NCBI GenBank assembly: GCA_017445145.1
Contig: JAFSVI010000158.1
Location: 1 to 36,949, forward strand
Length of the DNA stretch: 36,949 bases
From: Bacteroidaceae bacterium
GTDB lineage: Bacteria > Bacteroidota > Bacteroidia > Bacteroidales > Bacteroidaceae
Direction: 5' to 3'
The notes under the pieces were generated by a model, which ran no database searches, was not told where the DNA came from, and was given only the letters and a program-made list of their open reading frames with translations. Shown here in pieces: positions 22,845 to 31,796 of this stretch (its first letter is position 1; the number at the start of each line of letters is the position of its first letter). A program made the position numbers and the translations under genes.

Positions 22845-23657
22845 TTAAAAATTGGAAATCAGGCTCTTGCGTGAGAGCGCGATATCCTCCTTGCACTGCT
22901 CAATCTGCGCCTTGAGCTCATCGACCGTGACGGCGTTGATGCCATAGAGAGGCTCGAGTGCATCGGCCACGGGCAGCAGGTTGGCATCGTACTCGGTGAG
23001 ACGCGAGATGGCATCCTGGATGAGCACCAGTCGCAGCGAGATCTCAGAGGCGGCATCGTCGTCGAACGATGCGAGGAACTTCTCCGTGTTCTGCGACACG
23101 ATGTAGAACTGCTCGACGAGCGACGCTGTCACAATCTGCCAGAAATAGTTGATGCGGCCGTTCTGCTCCATGGCCTCATAGAGAGCCTGGGCCGATTCGT
23201 TGATGGCAGCTTCGCTGTCCACGGTCTTGAACGAGGGGTCGTTGATGGCAGCCAGCAGCTTGGCAATGGCCTTGACGTAGTCGTCGACAGGCATGTCGTA
23301 GAGCGCTGCCACAGCCTTATCGACGTTCATGGCAGCGAGGAGGCGGTACTGCTCGGCCAGTGTCATAGCGTTTTCTGCCGCAGCAGGGTCGAGGAGATAG
23401 TCGGGTTTCACCTGCTTCTCCTCGTCAGTGAGCTGGAGCGCTCCGTCCTTCTGCACGACGGGCAGGTTCTGCAGGCGTCCAATCTCAGCAGCGAGGCTGT
23501 CGAGGTTGAGCTTGATGCTTGCCTCAATCTGCTCCTGCTCGAAGATGCGTAGCGAGTCTTTCTGTGCGTCAGTGTCTGACTGTGCGCCCTGTTTGCCAGT
23601 ACATGCGGCAAAGGCCATTGCTGCGAAAGCCACAGCGATGAATGAATACTTCTTCAT
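22845..23657 (-). CDS. Unknown lipoprotein
   Basis: A 270-residue protein that I do not recognise. It starts with a lipoprotein signal peptide and lipobox (FAAC, Cys19), followed by a Gly/Gln/Ser/Asp-rich linker (TGKQGAQSDTDAQKDS) and an almost entirely alpha-helical mature part, acidic overall, with repeated hydrophobic heptads but no catalytic-looking motif. Minus strand, 61 bp after the ABCG-like gene; it may be co-transcribed with it and could be a periplasmic partner, but that is only inference from position. Confidence 0.7.
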   Translation of the reverse strand: MKKYSFIAVAFAAMAFAACTGKQGAQSDTDAQKDSLRIFEQEQIEASIKLNLDSLAAEIGRLQNLPVVQKDGALQLTDEEKQVKPDYLLDPAAAENAMTLAEQYRLLAAMNVDKAVAALYDMPVDDYVKAIAKLLAAINDPSFKTVDSEAAINESAQALYEAMEQNGRINYFWQIVTASLVEQFYIVSQNTEKFLASFDDDAASEISLRLVLIQDAISRLTEYDANLLPVADALEPLYGINAVTVDELKAQIEQCKEDIALSRKSLISNF

Positions 23658-23718
23658 TGTCGTTTGTTTTGTTGTTGGTTTGATGATTATTTGATGATTC
23701 GTTGGATAATTCCGAAGA

Positions 23719-26619
23719 CTATTTGTCCTTGCGTATGTAGCGCCCGGGACAGTCGGTGAGGAGCATGGCCGCTGCCACGATGGCCATGAACATCATCACC
23801 GCCAGGTTGAACCACAGGGTGGCGATGTGCCATTGGCCCACGACCTTCTCGCTGCTGTAGAAGGGCGCACGGCCGCAGTGGCTGCGCGGCGTGAGAAACA
23901 CGATTCCCATGCGCGGCACGATGTGGCCGCCAACCACATCGAGCGCCCGCTGCTGGTCGGCTCCGGTGACACATTCCGCAAGGCGTGTGTTGTGGCTGGC
24001 ACGCTTGAGGCGCAACACCTCCTCGCGCCCCATCTGGCCGATGAGCGCCGCCATGCGCCTGTCGGCGCGCAGCGATGCTTCGTTGGCACGCTTAGCGAGA
24101 ATGGCCTCGGCTCGTTCCAGATAATCGCGGAGCGAGTCATAGCTCTCGTCGCCGTCGTATGGCGGCATGCCACACACGCTGGCCAGCTCAGACATGTTGG
24201 TGCGCAACACCTCCATGTGGAGCGGGCTGACGGGGCGCTGCCGCTGTTGCTCGTCGTGCAACGTAGCGAGCTGCGACTGCAGTTCATAGAGGAAGGCAGC
24301 GTTATAATACTGTGCCTCCTGCTTCTCGCGGTCGAGGTCGAAGAAGTTGCGCTCGTAGGCGTTGTCGGCAAAGTTGCTCACGGCGAGCGCCTCGTAGGCC
24401 CATCGCGATGGCATCAAGTCGCCCACGATGGGCACGTTGCCAGTGGTGCTGCGCGGGGTGAGGTCGGAGAAGTTCACCACGAGGCCGCAGAGCAGGATCT
24501 GGGGTATGAGCAGTATGGGTATGCTGATGTAAATGGCGACGACAGAGTTGAGGCACTGCGATAGCAGCAGCCCTACGAGGTTGGCCAGGAAGGCGGTGGC
24601 GGTGAGTATGAGCCACCAAGTGGCCGTGAGGCCATGTAGGCCCATGATGGTGTTGCCCACGATGATGAACAGCCCTGTCTGCACCGCCGATAGCACAGCC
24701 AAGAATGCAATCTTCGACCAGATGTAGCTGGCGTAGGACAGGCGCAGGAAGCTCTCACGTTTGAGCAGCGCGCGGTCCTTGATAATCTCCTCGGCGCTGC
24801 CGCTCATGCCGAGGAAGGTGGCCACGATGACCGCCATGAAGAAGTAGCTCACGAGGTTCTTGTTGTCCATCACCGTGTAGCCCGTGGGCGGGGCATAGCG
24901 CGTGAGCATGGCGCACACCAGCGCCAGCAGCGGCGCCTCGAGCAACGTGATGAGCATGTACTGCACGTTGGTGACCTTGGTGCGCACATTGCGCCTGAGG
25001 AAGATGGCAAACTGGCTTAGTGGCCCCGGGCGCCGCTGGTCCGACGGCGGCACCTCGCCGACGCGCGGCGCCTCCATGGGTGGGCGGTTCTTGAGATACA
25101 ACTCGTGCCATTCCTGCGGCGATGTCTTGCGGGTGTCTGATAGCTGCCCTCCACTGGTGAGGGCCTTCTCATCGATGATGTTGAGCACCACCTCGGGGTT
25201 GACGTTGCCGCATGTTGGGCATGCACTGGTCTGCGCGTCGGCATAGTCGGCCGCCGCCTTGAAATATGTTATGGCGTCGATGGGGTTGCCGTCGAACACG
25301 GGATAGCCGCCGCGGTCGAGCAGCCACAGGCGGTCGAAAAGCTTATACACGTCGCTCGACGGCTGGTGTATGATGACCACGACGAGCTTGCCCTTGAACG
25401 TCTGCTCCTTGAGCAGGTTGACAACCTTCTCCGTGTCGGCCGACGAGAGCCCCGACGTGGGTTCGTCGAGGAAGAGCACTGCCGGTTCGCGTATGAGTTC
25501 CAGCGCTATGTTCAGGCGCTTGCGCTGCCCGCCGGAGATGTATTTGTTGATGGCCGAACCCACCTTCAGGTCCTTGGCAGCGTCCAGCCCCAGGTCGCGG
25601 AGCACCTGCATCACCCGCGCCTCAATCTGCTCCTCCGTGAGGTCGGCAAAACACAGACGCGCCGTGAAATAGAGATTCTGATACACCGTGAGTTCCTCAA
25701 TGAGCAGGTCGTCCTGCGGCACGAAACCGATGAGGTCGCGCGCAGCAGCCTCGCTGATGTCGTGGCCGTTGATGGTGATTGACCCCGACTGCGGGCGCAG
25801 GGTGCCGTTGAGCAGCGACAGCAACGTGGATTTGCCCGTGCCCGAACCGCCCATGATGGCCAGCAGCTCGCCGCTGCGCAGCGTGAAGCTCAGGCCGTGC
25901 ATGCCGTTGTCGCTGCCAGGGAAGAGGAAGTTGATGTCGCGCCCACAGAACTCCACCTCGTGGCTGCGCTCGCGGGCGCGGCCACAGCGCTCATTGTGGG
26001 CCTCGATGATGGCAGAATAGTAGAGCGGCCGCCCGGCAGGCCATTTCAGCACGCTGCTCTGCAGCCACACCTGATATGAGCCCGACAGCACCGGCACGTC
26101 GTTGAGCGCCACGGCCACGGGGCCGGTGTATGTGAACACAAGCAGCCCCGTGGCCGGCTCAAGCAGTGTCTTGAGTTCGCCGTCGAGGCCCTCGGGGTGA
26201 TGCACGAGCACGCGCTCGCTCTCTCGACCGCTCACGAAGTCGGCGTATGTTCCCACCACGTCGTCGCCGATGCCGAAGATACTGGCCATGGTGCCAAACA
26301 TGGGGTGCGCAGCTGCCTCGCGGGCGCTGCAGAACTCCATGATGCGCAGCAGCAGCAACGCCTCCTCAGCGTGGCGTATCTTGCCATGGAGGTTCTCGCA
26401 GATGGACGTCACCACGGCCTTCACGTCAAGCTCCGGTGTGAGCTCATACACACTGCGCATCTCATCGTAGAGGTCGAGGTATGCATCCACGCCCCGGATG
26501 CCGAAATGATGCCGCAGGTAGCTCACGAGCATGGACTTGGCCCACGCCTCATCGACTTGCTCCTCCTTGCCAAAGAGAGCGAACAAGCTCAGGAAACTGG
26601 ATAATACTATGTCAGTCAT
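23719..26619 (-). CDS. ABCG-like fused ABC transporter with long N-terminal extension
   Basis: A 966-residue protein. Residues 1-130 are helical and weakly TerB-like (LSLFALFGKEEQVDEAWAKS), 150-215 a small beta-rich domain, then an ABC ATPase: Walker A GGSGTGKST (257-265), Q-loop PQDD (301-304), signature ISGGQRKR (361-368), Walker B VLFLDEPTSGL (381-391), His418. A CPTCG motif sits at 467-471. The membrane part (about 560-760) has six ABC2/ABCG-type helices, with a long charged segment before the last helix near the C-terminus. ABC before membrane domain is the ABCG order. Start ATG 26619 is preferred to 26667 because a -7 box lies between them. Substrate unknown. Confidence 0.87.
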   Translation of the reverse strand: MTDIVLSSFLSLFALFGKEEQVDEAWAKSMLVSYLRHHFGIRGVDAYLDLYDEMRSVYELTPELDVKAVVTSICENLHGKIRHAEEALLLLRIMEFCSAREAAAHPMFGTMASIFGIGDDVVGTYADFVSGRESERVLVHHPEGLDGELKTLLEPATGLLVFTYTGPVAVALNDVPVLSGSYQVWLQSSVLKWPAGRPLYYSAIIEAHNERCGRARERSHEVEFCGRDINFLFPGSDNGMHGLSFTLRSGELLAIMGGSGTGKSTLLSLLNGTLRPQSGSITINGHDISEAAARDLIGFVPQDDLLIEELTVYQNLYFTARLCFADLTEEQIEARVMQVLRDLGLDAAKDLKVGSAINKYISGGQRKRLNIALELIREPAVLFLDEPTSGLSSADTEKVVNLLKEQTFKGKLVVVIIHQPSSDVYKLFDRLWLLDRGGYPVFDGNPIDAITYFKAAADYADAQTSACPTCGNVNPEVVLNIIDEKALTSGGQLSDTRKTSPQEWHELYLKNRPPMEAPRVGEVPPSDQRRPGPLSQFAIFLRRNVRTKVTNVQYMLITLLEAPLLALVCAMLTRYAPPTGYTVMDNKNLVSYFFMAVIVATFLGMSGSAEEIIKDRALLKRESFLRLSYASYIWSKIAFLAVLSAVQTGLFIIVGNTIMGLHGLTATWWLILTATAFLANLVGLLLSQCLNSVVAIYISIPILLIPQILLCGLVVNFSDLTPRSTTGNVPIVGDLMPSRWAYEALAVSNFADNAYERNFFDLDREKQEAQYYNAAFLYELQSQLATLHDEQQRQRPVSPLHMEVLRTNMSELASVCGMPPYDGDESYDSLRDYLERAEAILAKRANEASLRADRRMAALIGQMGREEVLRLKRASHNTRLAECVTGADQQRALDVVGGHIVPRMGIVFLTPRSHCGRAPFYSSEKVVGQWHIATLWFNLAVMMFMAIVAAAMLLTDCPGRYIRKDK

Positions 26620-26633
26620 AACGTAATTTGCTG

Positions 26634-26641
26634 CAAAAATA
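26634..26641 (-). promoter_or_regulatory. -7 box of the ABCG-like gene
   Basis: TATTTTTG on the minus strand (26641-26634) fits TAnnTTTG and ends 14 bp before the ATG at 26619, supporting that start over 26667. A TTG candidate (26667-26665) is 23 nt upstream, longer than ideal. Confidence 0.5.
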
Positions 26642-26671
26642 TGTATTATTGCCGACAGAGAGCGCAAGGCA

Positions 26672-26693
26672 GCTGTTAAAAAGCGTTAACAGC
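26672..26693. promoter_or_regulatory. Inverted repeat between divergent promoters (possible operator)
   Basis: gctgttaa (26672-26679) and ttaacagc (26686-26693) form perfect 8-bp arms around 6 nt. It lies 30 bp upstream of the ABCG -7 box and about 100 bp upstream of the RND-operon -7 box. Directly to its right is a short near-tandem repeat (ggcccctaac, 26703 onward). A regulator site is possible but unproven. Confidence 0.35.
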
Positions 26694-26792
26694 GAAACGA
26701 AAGGCCCCTAACGGCCCCCTAACGGAAGCCACCGCACAGCATTTTTATGGAAAATTAAATGTTTTTCTTAACACCATTCCCCGAAATCGCCG

Positions 26793-26800
26793 TAACTTTG
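26793..26800 (+). promoter_or_regulatory. -7 box of the GlsB-RND efflux operon
   Basis: TAACTTTG at 26793-26800 matches TAnnTTTG, 31 bp before the ATG at 26832. It is the only clear box seen before the five-gene run that ends with TolC. Confidence 0.6.
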
Positions 26801-26831
26801 CAGCCGCAACAATCTAACCCCACTCACACAC

Positions 26832-27074
26832 ATGGTAACAGGACTCATCACTGGCCTCATAGCGGGCCTCATAGCAGGATGGATAATGCGCGGCCAGGGC
26901 TATGGCTGCCTGTTGAACATCGTCTTAGGCCTCATCGGCGGCAGCGTGGGCGGCTGGCTCTTCGAGAAGCTGGGCATCAGCTGGGACGGCCCCTGGGGCA
27001 GCATAGGCACCGCCGTGGTGGGTGCCGTTGTTGTCATCTGGGCCTACCAATTCATCAGCTGCAAACGCAAGTAG
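26832..27074 (+). CDS. GlsB/YeaQ/YmgE family membrane protein
   Basis: An 80-residue protein with three membrane helices and the glycine-rich pattern of the transglycosylase-associated/GlsB family: GLITGLIAGLIAGWIMRGQGYG, then NIVLGLIGGSVGGWLFEKLGI and AVVGAVVVIWAYQFI. Members are linked to envelope or general stress in other bacteria, with unknown biochemical role. Here it is the first gene after the promoter and 4 bp from the next gene, so it is embedded in the RND efflux operon. Confidence 0.9.
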   Translation: MVTGLITGLIAGLIAGWIMRGQGYGCLLNIVLGLIGGSVGGWLFEKLGISWDGPWGSIGTAVVGAVVVIWAYQFISCKRK

Positions 27075-27078
27075 GGCC

Positions 27079-27531
27079 ATGCACACCAAGCGCCACATCA
27101 CAGCCGCCGCCATGGCATTCATGACGGCAGCAGCAGGAGCACAGACGGTGCGTCCCGACAGCACCACACAGGGTGCCACACGCCCCGACAGCGCCGGCGT
27201 GCTCACCGTGCAAGGTGACACGTTGCGCGAGGTCATCATCGACGGCGACCGCGAGCTGCCCATAGAGGAGGCTGTGCGCCGCTCCATCGGCAACGAGCCG
27301 CGCCAGATGTCGCTCGGCGACGTGCTCGACCGCCTCTCGCCGGGCCTCAACGACAAGATTCTCCATCCCTTTGCCTTTAAGCAACGCCAGCGCGAGCGCC
27401 GCCGGCGCCGCTGGCTGGAGCGCATCGAGACCATCGACAAGGTGCCGACCTTCGACGAGCTCCTGCGCGAAGCCTACGAGCGCCAGATGCGCGAGGACTC
27501 CCTCGCACGTGCTGCCCAGCAGCAACCGTGA
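27079..27531 (+). CDS. Small secreted protein of unknown function in the RND operon
   Basis: A 150-residue protein with an N-terminal signal peptide (about 1-21, ending AAAGAQ) and a mature part in two halves: VQGDTLREVIIDGDRELPIEEAVRRSI, then SLGDVLDRLSPGLNDKILHPFAFKQRQRER followed by an extremely Arg-rich stretch (RRRRRWLER) and a C-terminal helix FDELLREAYERQMREDSL. I recall similar uncharacterised Bacteroidales proteins with the NDKI.HPFA.KQR.KER motif but know no function. ATG 27079 is chosen for the signal peptide; the frame is open upstream inside the GlsB gene. Confidence 0.72.
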   Translation: MHTKRHITAAAMAFMTAAAGAQTVRPDSTTQGATRPDSAGVLTVQGDTLREVIIDGDRELPIEEAVRRSIGNEPRQMSLGDVLDRLSPGLNDKILHPFAFKQRQRERRRRRWLERIETIDKVPTFDELLREAYERQMREDSLARAAQQQP

Positions 27532-27563
27532 CCCCACCCACACCAACATCACCCCACACCAAT

Positions 27564-28610
27564 ATGAACACCCCGACGACACACACGCTGCGCCTGGCTG
27601 GCATCATGGTGCTGATGGCCGCATGCACGCACCAAGCACCACAGCAGGAGAAAGCACCCATACGCGTCCGCACCGAAGTGGCCACAAAAGACCGCCCCGA
27701 TGCCGCCACGCGCGAATACGTAGGTATAATAGAAGAGGCGCAAGCCACGGCAGTGAGCTTCACGGCCATGGGCACCGTGCGCCGCGTACACGTCAGCGAA
27801 GGTCAGACGGTGGGCCGCGGCCAGCTCCTGGCCGAGATGGACGACACCCAGGCACACCACCTGCTGGAGGGTTCCCAGGCCGCCGTTCGCCAGGCCGAGG
27901 ACGCGCTGGAGCGCTACCGCCTTCTCCACGAGCGCGGCTCGCTCACCGAGGCCCAGTGGGTTGAGGTGCAGAGCAAGGTCGATCAGGCCCGCGCGCAACT
28001 CGCCGCCGCCCACAAGAACGTGGCCGACTGCCGCCTCGTGGCCCCCGTGGCGGGCATCATAGGCCGCAAGGCCGTGGCCTCGGGCGAGACGGCGCTGCCC
28101 TCTCAGGCCGTGGTGACCATCCTCGACATCAGCTCCGTGCGCATCAAGTTCTCCGTGCCGGAAACGGAGATGGCCACCATCACCCCCTCCACGCCCACAC
28201 GCATCAGCGTCGAAGCCATAGGCCGCAGCTACGACGGCGGCCGCATAGAGAAAGGCGTGCAGGCCGACGCCCTCACCCACACCTACGACGTGCGCGTGAG
28301 CGTTGCCAACGCCGACCGCGCCATGCTGCCCGGCATGGTGGCCACCGTGAGCCTGCAGCCACAGGCCGGGCCACACAACGCCACGGCGCAGCGACAGTGC
28401 ACCGTGCCGCTCACCGCCGTGCAGAGCCGCGTCGATGGCACTCTCTTCGTGTGGACCGTGGGCGCCGACAGCACCGCCCACCGCGCCGACGTCACCATAG
28501 GCCGCACACAGGGCAACCGCATCGCCATCACCTCCGGCATCCCCGACGCCACACGCATCGTCACCGAAGGCTTCCAGAAACTCAGCGAGGGCACACGCGT
28601 GACATTCTGA
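27564..28610 (+). CDS. RND efflux periplasmic adaptor lipoprotein
   Basis: A 348-residue membrane fusion protein (AcrA/MexA-like) with a lipobox (LMAAC; Cys20) and ALxx adaptor layout: first lipoyl half GTVRRVHVSEGQTVGRGQLLAEMD, a short helical hairpin (HHLLEGSQAAVRQAEDALERYRLLHERGSLTEAQW...AQLAAAHKNVADC), second lipoyl half RLVAPVAGIIGRKAVASGET, beta-barrel VRIKFSVPETEM and the C-terminal membrane-proximal domain with VPLTAVQSRVDGTLFVW. The ATG at 27564 gives the lipoprotein signal; the GTG at 27528 overlaps the previous stop and is unlikely. It works with the pump and channel downstream. Confidence 0.94.
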   Translation: MNTPTTHTLRLAGIMVLMAACTHQAPQQEKAPIRVRTEVATKDRPDAATREYVGIIEEAQATAVSFTAMGTVRRVHVSEGQTVGRGQLLAEMDDTQAHHLLEGSQAAVRQAEDALERYRLLHERGSLTEAQWVEVQSKVDQARAQLAAAHKNVADCRLVAPVAGIIGRKAVASGETALPSQAVVTILDISSVRIKFSVPETEMATITPSTPTRISVEAIGRSYDGGRIEKGVQADALTHTYDVRVSVANADRAMLPGMVATVSLQPQAGPHNATAQRQCTVPLTAVQSRVDGTLFVWTVGADSTAHRADVTIGRTQGNRIAITSGIPDATRIVTEGFQKLSEGTRVTF

Positions 28611-28653
28611 CGCCCCCTCGCCACCAGCACCGACATTTATCATCACATCAGAC

Positions 28654-31600
28654 ATGCAGAAGACCTCTTGGTTTGCCTGGCCCCTGCAGCACTACCCCAT
28701 CACCATCCTCGTAGTGCTCATTCTCTTCGGCCTCGGCATCTACGGCATGAGCGTCATGCCAAAGGATGAGTTCCCCCACATCACCATACGCCAGGGTGTG
28801 GTCGTGGCAGTATATCCCGGCGCCACCTCCGAGGAGGTCGAGGAACAGGTGGCACGCCCGCTGGAGCGCTTCCTCTTCACCTACGGCGAGGTCAACCGCG
28901 CCAAGACCACCACCACCTCGCAAAATGGCATGTGCATCGCCATGGTCAGGCTCACCGACGACGTCAACAACAAGGACGAGGTGTGGAGCAAAATCAAGCA
29001 CGGCCTCAACGACTTCAAGGCCACACTGCCAAAGGGCGTGCTCGCCGTCGTCGTCAACGACGACTTCGGCAACACCTCAGCCCTGCTCGTGGCCATAGAG
29101 AGCAGCCAGCGCAGCTACCGCGAGCTGCAGACATACAGCGACCGCCTCAGCGACCGCCTACGCCGCATCCCCTCCGTGGCCAACGTCAAGCTCTACGGTC
29201 GCCAGCAGGAGCAGATAAGCCTCTACATCGACCGCCAGCGCCTGCAGGCCTACGGCATCGGGCAGCAAGTGCTCTTCTCGCGTCTGCAGGCCCAGGGCAT
29301 CACCACCACCAGCGGCAGCATATCCGATGCCGACCAGCACCTGCCCATACACGTGGAGACGATGGAGAACAGCGTCGAGCAGATTGCCAATCAGGTCATC
29401 TTCTCCGACGCCACCACAGGCAAGGTGGTGCGGCTGCGCGACGTCGCCCGCGTGGTACGCGAATACGCTCCCCTCGCCGCGCGCATAGAGCAGGACGGCC
29501 ACCCCTGTCTGCTCATCTCCATGGAGATGACGCCTGGCAACAACGTGGTGGCCTATGGCGAAGAGGTCGATGACGTGCTCGACACCTTCCGCCGCGAGGA
29601 GCTGCCAGCCGACGTCACCCTCACACGCATCGCCGACAAGCCCAAGGTCGTGGCGTCCAGCGTCAGCAGTTTCCTGCGCGACCTGCTCATCTCCATGGCC
29701 ATCATCATCATCGTCATGATGGTGCTCTTCCCCCTGCGCTCGGCCATCGTGGCAGCCATCACCATCCCATTGAGCACCTTTGTCTCCGTGGCCATCATGT
29801 ACCTCGCCGGCATAGAGCTCAACATCATCACCCTCGCGGCGCTCATCGTCGTGCTCGGCATGGTGGTGGACAACTCCATCGTCGTCATCGACGGCTACCT
29901 CGAATACGTGGCCAAGGATATCCCGCCCAAGGAAGCCGCCATCGCCGCCGTGCAGCAGTACTTCATGCCCATGATGCTCGCCACCGTGTGCATCTGCGCC
30001 ATTTTCTTCCCGTTCCTCATCACCATGCACGGCACCTTCTACGATGCCCTCGTGGCCTTCCCCTGGACCATCACCATCAACCTGATGGTGTCGCTCGCGC
30101 TCGCCGTGGCCGTCATCCCGTTCCTGTGTGTCATCATCATCGGCGTGCCCAAGAAGAAGGTCAGCGGCAAGCGCATCACCGACTACGTGCAGGAGTACTA
30201 CGACCGCACTCTCACGTGGATGTTCCGCCACCCGTGGGTCACACTCACAGCCACAGCGGCAACCATAGCACTCTCCTTGTTAATCGTGCCCACACTCAAG
30301 ATACGCCTCTTCCCCTACGCCGACCGCGACCAGTTTGCCGTGGAGATATACCTCCCCGAAGGCAGCGGCCTGGCGCTCACCGAGGCCGTGGCCGACAGCG
30401 TGCAGGCCGCCCTCGCCGATGACGAGCGCGTGCTGGCCGTCACCTCCTTCCTGGGCTGCGCCTCGCCGCGCTTCATGGATGCCTATGCCCCGCAGATAGC
30501 CGGCGACAACTACGCACAGCTCATCGTCAACACCGCGTCCGAGAGCGCCACGCTCGAGATCCTGGCCCACTACCAGCCGCTGCTCGCCGAGCATTTCCCC
30601 ACCGCCTACGTCAAGTTCAAGCGCCTCGACTACCTCGAGGTCAACGAACTCGAATACCGCTTCTATGGCGACGACATCGACTCGCTGCGCGTCGCCGCCG
30701 ACCAGCTCATGGCACACATGCGCCGCATGCCCGAGATAGAGTGGACACACACCGACTATTTCGACCCATACGCCCTGGTCAGCGTGACGCTCAACCCCGT
30801 CACCTCCGTGCAGCTGGGAGTGACGCGCACCACCGCACAGCTTGCACTCGCCTCCATGTCATCGGACCTGCGCGTGGGCCAGCTCTGGGAAGGCGACTAT
30901 GAGCTGCCCATCGTCGCCAAGGATGCCACCGACCTCACCTTCTCCGACATCGAGGACTTCGGCATACCCACACCCACCACACTCACCGCAGCCGCCATGG
31001 GCAACGCCAACTCCACCGTGCCGCTGCGCCAGATTGCCGACGTGCGCCCCCGGTGGAGCCAGAGCCGCATCGTGCACCGCGGCGGCGAACGATGTCTCAC
31101 CGTCACGGGCCACTTTGCACAAGGCGTGCTCACCGCGCCCGTGGAATACCACCTCGCCGACATCATGCGCAACGACCTGCGCCTCCCCGAAGGCGTGCGC
31201 ACGGAGGTGGGCGGCGAGATCGAGTATGGCGACGAGGCGCTGCCGCAAATCTTCGGCGGCATCGCCATAGCCATGATCATCGTGTTCTTCTTCCTGCTCT
31301 TCAACTTCAAGCGCTACGGCATCACGTTCCTGTGCATGGCGGCACTCGCCCTCATGCTGCCCGGAACGCTCATCGGCCTCGGCCTCATGGACCGCGCACT
31401 GGGCCTGACATCCATCTTCGGCCTCATCACCCTCATGGGAATCATCATGCGCAACGAAATCCTCATCTTCGAGCACGCCGACGACCGCATGAGCCTCTTC
31501 CACCAGCAGCACCCCGCACCACCCCACCCCACGCCCGACGAGCGCACGGCCTACCGCCAGCGCTACAACTATGCCATCCAGGAAGCCGCCTACGACGCCG

Positions 31601-31791
31601 GCCACCGGCGCATGGTGCCCATCTTCCTCACCACGGCCACGACGGCCGTGGGCGTAGTGCCCATGATCATCGCGCGCTCGTCGTTCTGGATGCCCGTCGG
31701 CGTCACCATCTTCGCCGGAGGCATAGGCACACTCATCCTCGTCGTCACCGCACTGCCACTGCTCTACTGGAAACTAAGCACAAAACGATAA
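28654..31791 (+). CDS. RND efflux pump (AcrB-like permease)
   Basis: A 1045-residue resistance-nodulation-division transporter with the twofold pattern of 12 helices and two large periplasmic loops. First helix at 15-33 (ITILVVLILFGLGIYGMSV) followed by MPKDEFPHI, and the GATSEEVEEQVARPLE motif. In helix 4 the motif reads GMVVDNSIVV: Asp406 aligns with AcrB Asp407, but Asn407 replaces Asp408. In helix 10 Arg933 (IIMRNEILIFEH) stands where AcrB has Lys940. These are the proton-relay positions, so the coupling site differs from AcrB, as in some other RND subfamilies. Substrate class (drug, fatty acid, other) is not deducible. Confidence 0.95.
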   Translation: MQKTSWFAWPLQHYPITILVVLILFGLGIYGMSVMPKDEFPHITIRQGVVVAVYPGATSEEVEEQVARPLERFLFTYGEVNRAKTTTTSQNGMCIAMVRLTDDVNNKDEVWSKIKHGLNDFKATLPKGVLAVVVNDDFGNTSALLVAIESSQRSYRELQTYSDRLSDRLRRIPSVANVKLYGRQQEQISLYIDRQRLQAYGIGQQVLFSRLQAQGITTTSGSISDADQHLPIHVETMENSVEQIANQVIFSDATTGKVVRLRDVARVVREYAPLAARIEQDGHPCLLISMEMTPGNNVVAYGEEVDDVLDTFRREELPADVTLTRIADKPKVVASSVSSFLRDLLISMAIIIIVMMVLFPLRSAIVAAITIPLSTFVSVAIMYLAGIELNIITLAALIVVLGMVVDNSIVVIDGYLEYVAKDIPPKEAAIAAVQQYFMPMMLATVCICAIFFPFLITMHGTFYDALVAFPWTITINLMVSLALAVAVIPFLCVIIIGVPKKKVSGKRITDYVQEYYDRTLTWMFRHPWVTLTATAATIALSLLIVPTLKIRLFPYADRDQFAVEIYLPEGSGLALTEAVADSVQAALADDERVLAVTSFLGCASPRFMDAYAPQIAGDNYAQLIVNTASESATLEILAHYQPLLAEHFPTAYVKFKRLDYLEVNELEYRFYGDDIDSLRVAADQLMAHMRRMPEIEWTHTDYFDPYALVSVTLNPVTSVQLGVTRTTAQLALASMSSDLRVGQLWEGDYELPIVAKDATDLTFSDIEDFGIPTPTTLTAAAMGNANSTVPLRQIADVRPRWSQSRIVHRGGERCLTVTGHFAQGVLTAPVEYHLADIMRNDLRLPEGVRTEVGGEIEYGDEALPQIFGGIAIAMIIVFFFLLFNFKRYGITFLCMAALALMLPGTLIGLGLMDRALGLTSIFGLITLMGIIMRNEILIFEHADDRMSLFHQQHPAPPHPTPDERTAYRQRYNYAIQEAAYDAGHRRMVPIFLTTATTAVGVVPMIIARSSFWMPVGVTIFAGGIGTLILVVTALPLLYWKLSTKR

Positions 31792-31796
31792 CCCAC

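Noticed and set aside
27549-28655. 368-codon minus-strand frame opposite the RND adaptor
   Set aside because: Antisense shadow; composition (Gly/Ala/His-rich) reflects the complement of the adaptor codons.
29158-30231. 357-codon minus-strand frame opposite the RND pump
   Set aside because: His/Asp/Glu/Gly-rich mirror of RND codons; no domain or promoter.
31053-31796. Upstream extension of the TolC gene
   Set aside because: Overlaps the RND pump out of frame; the ATG at 31797 starts a signal peptide.
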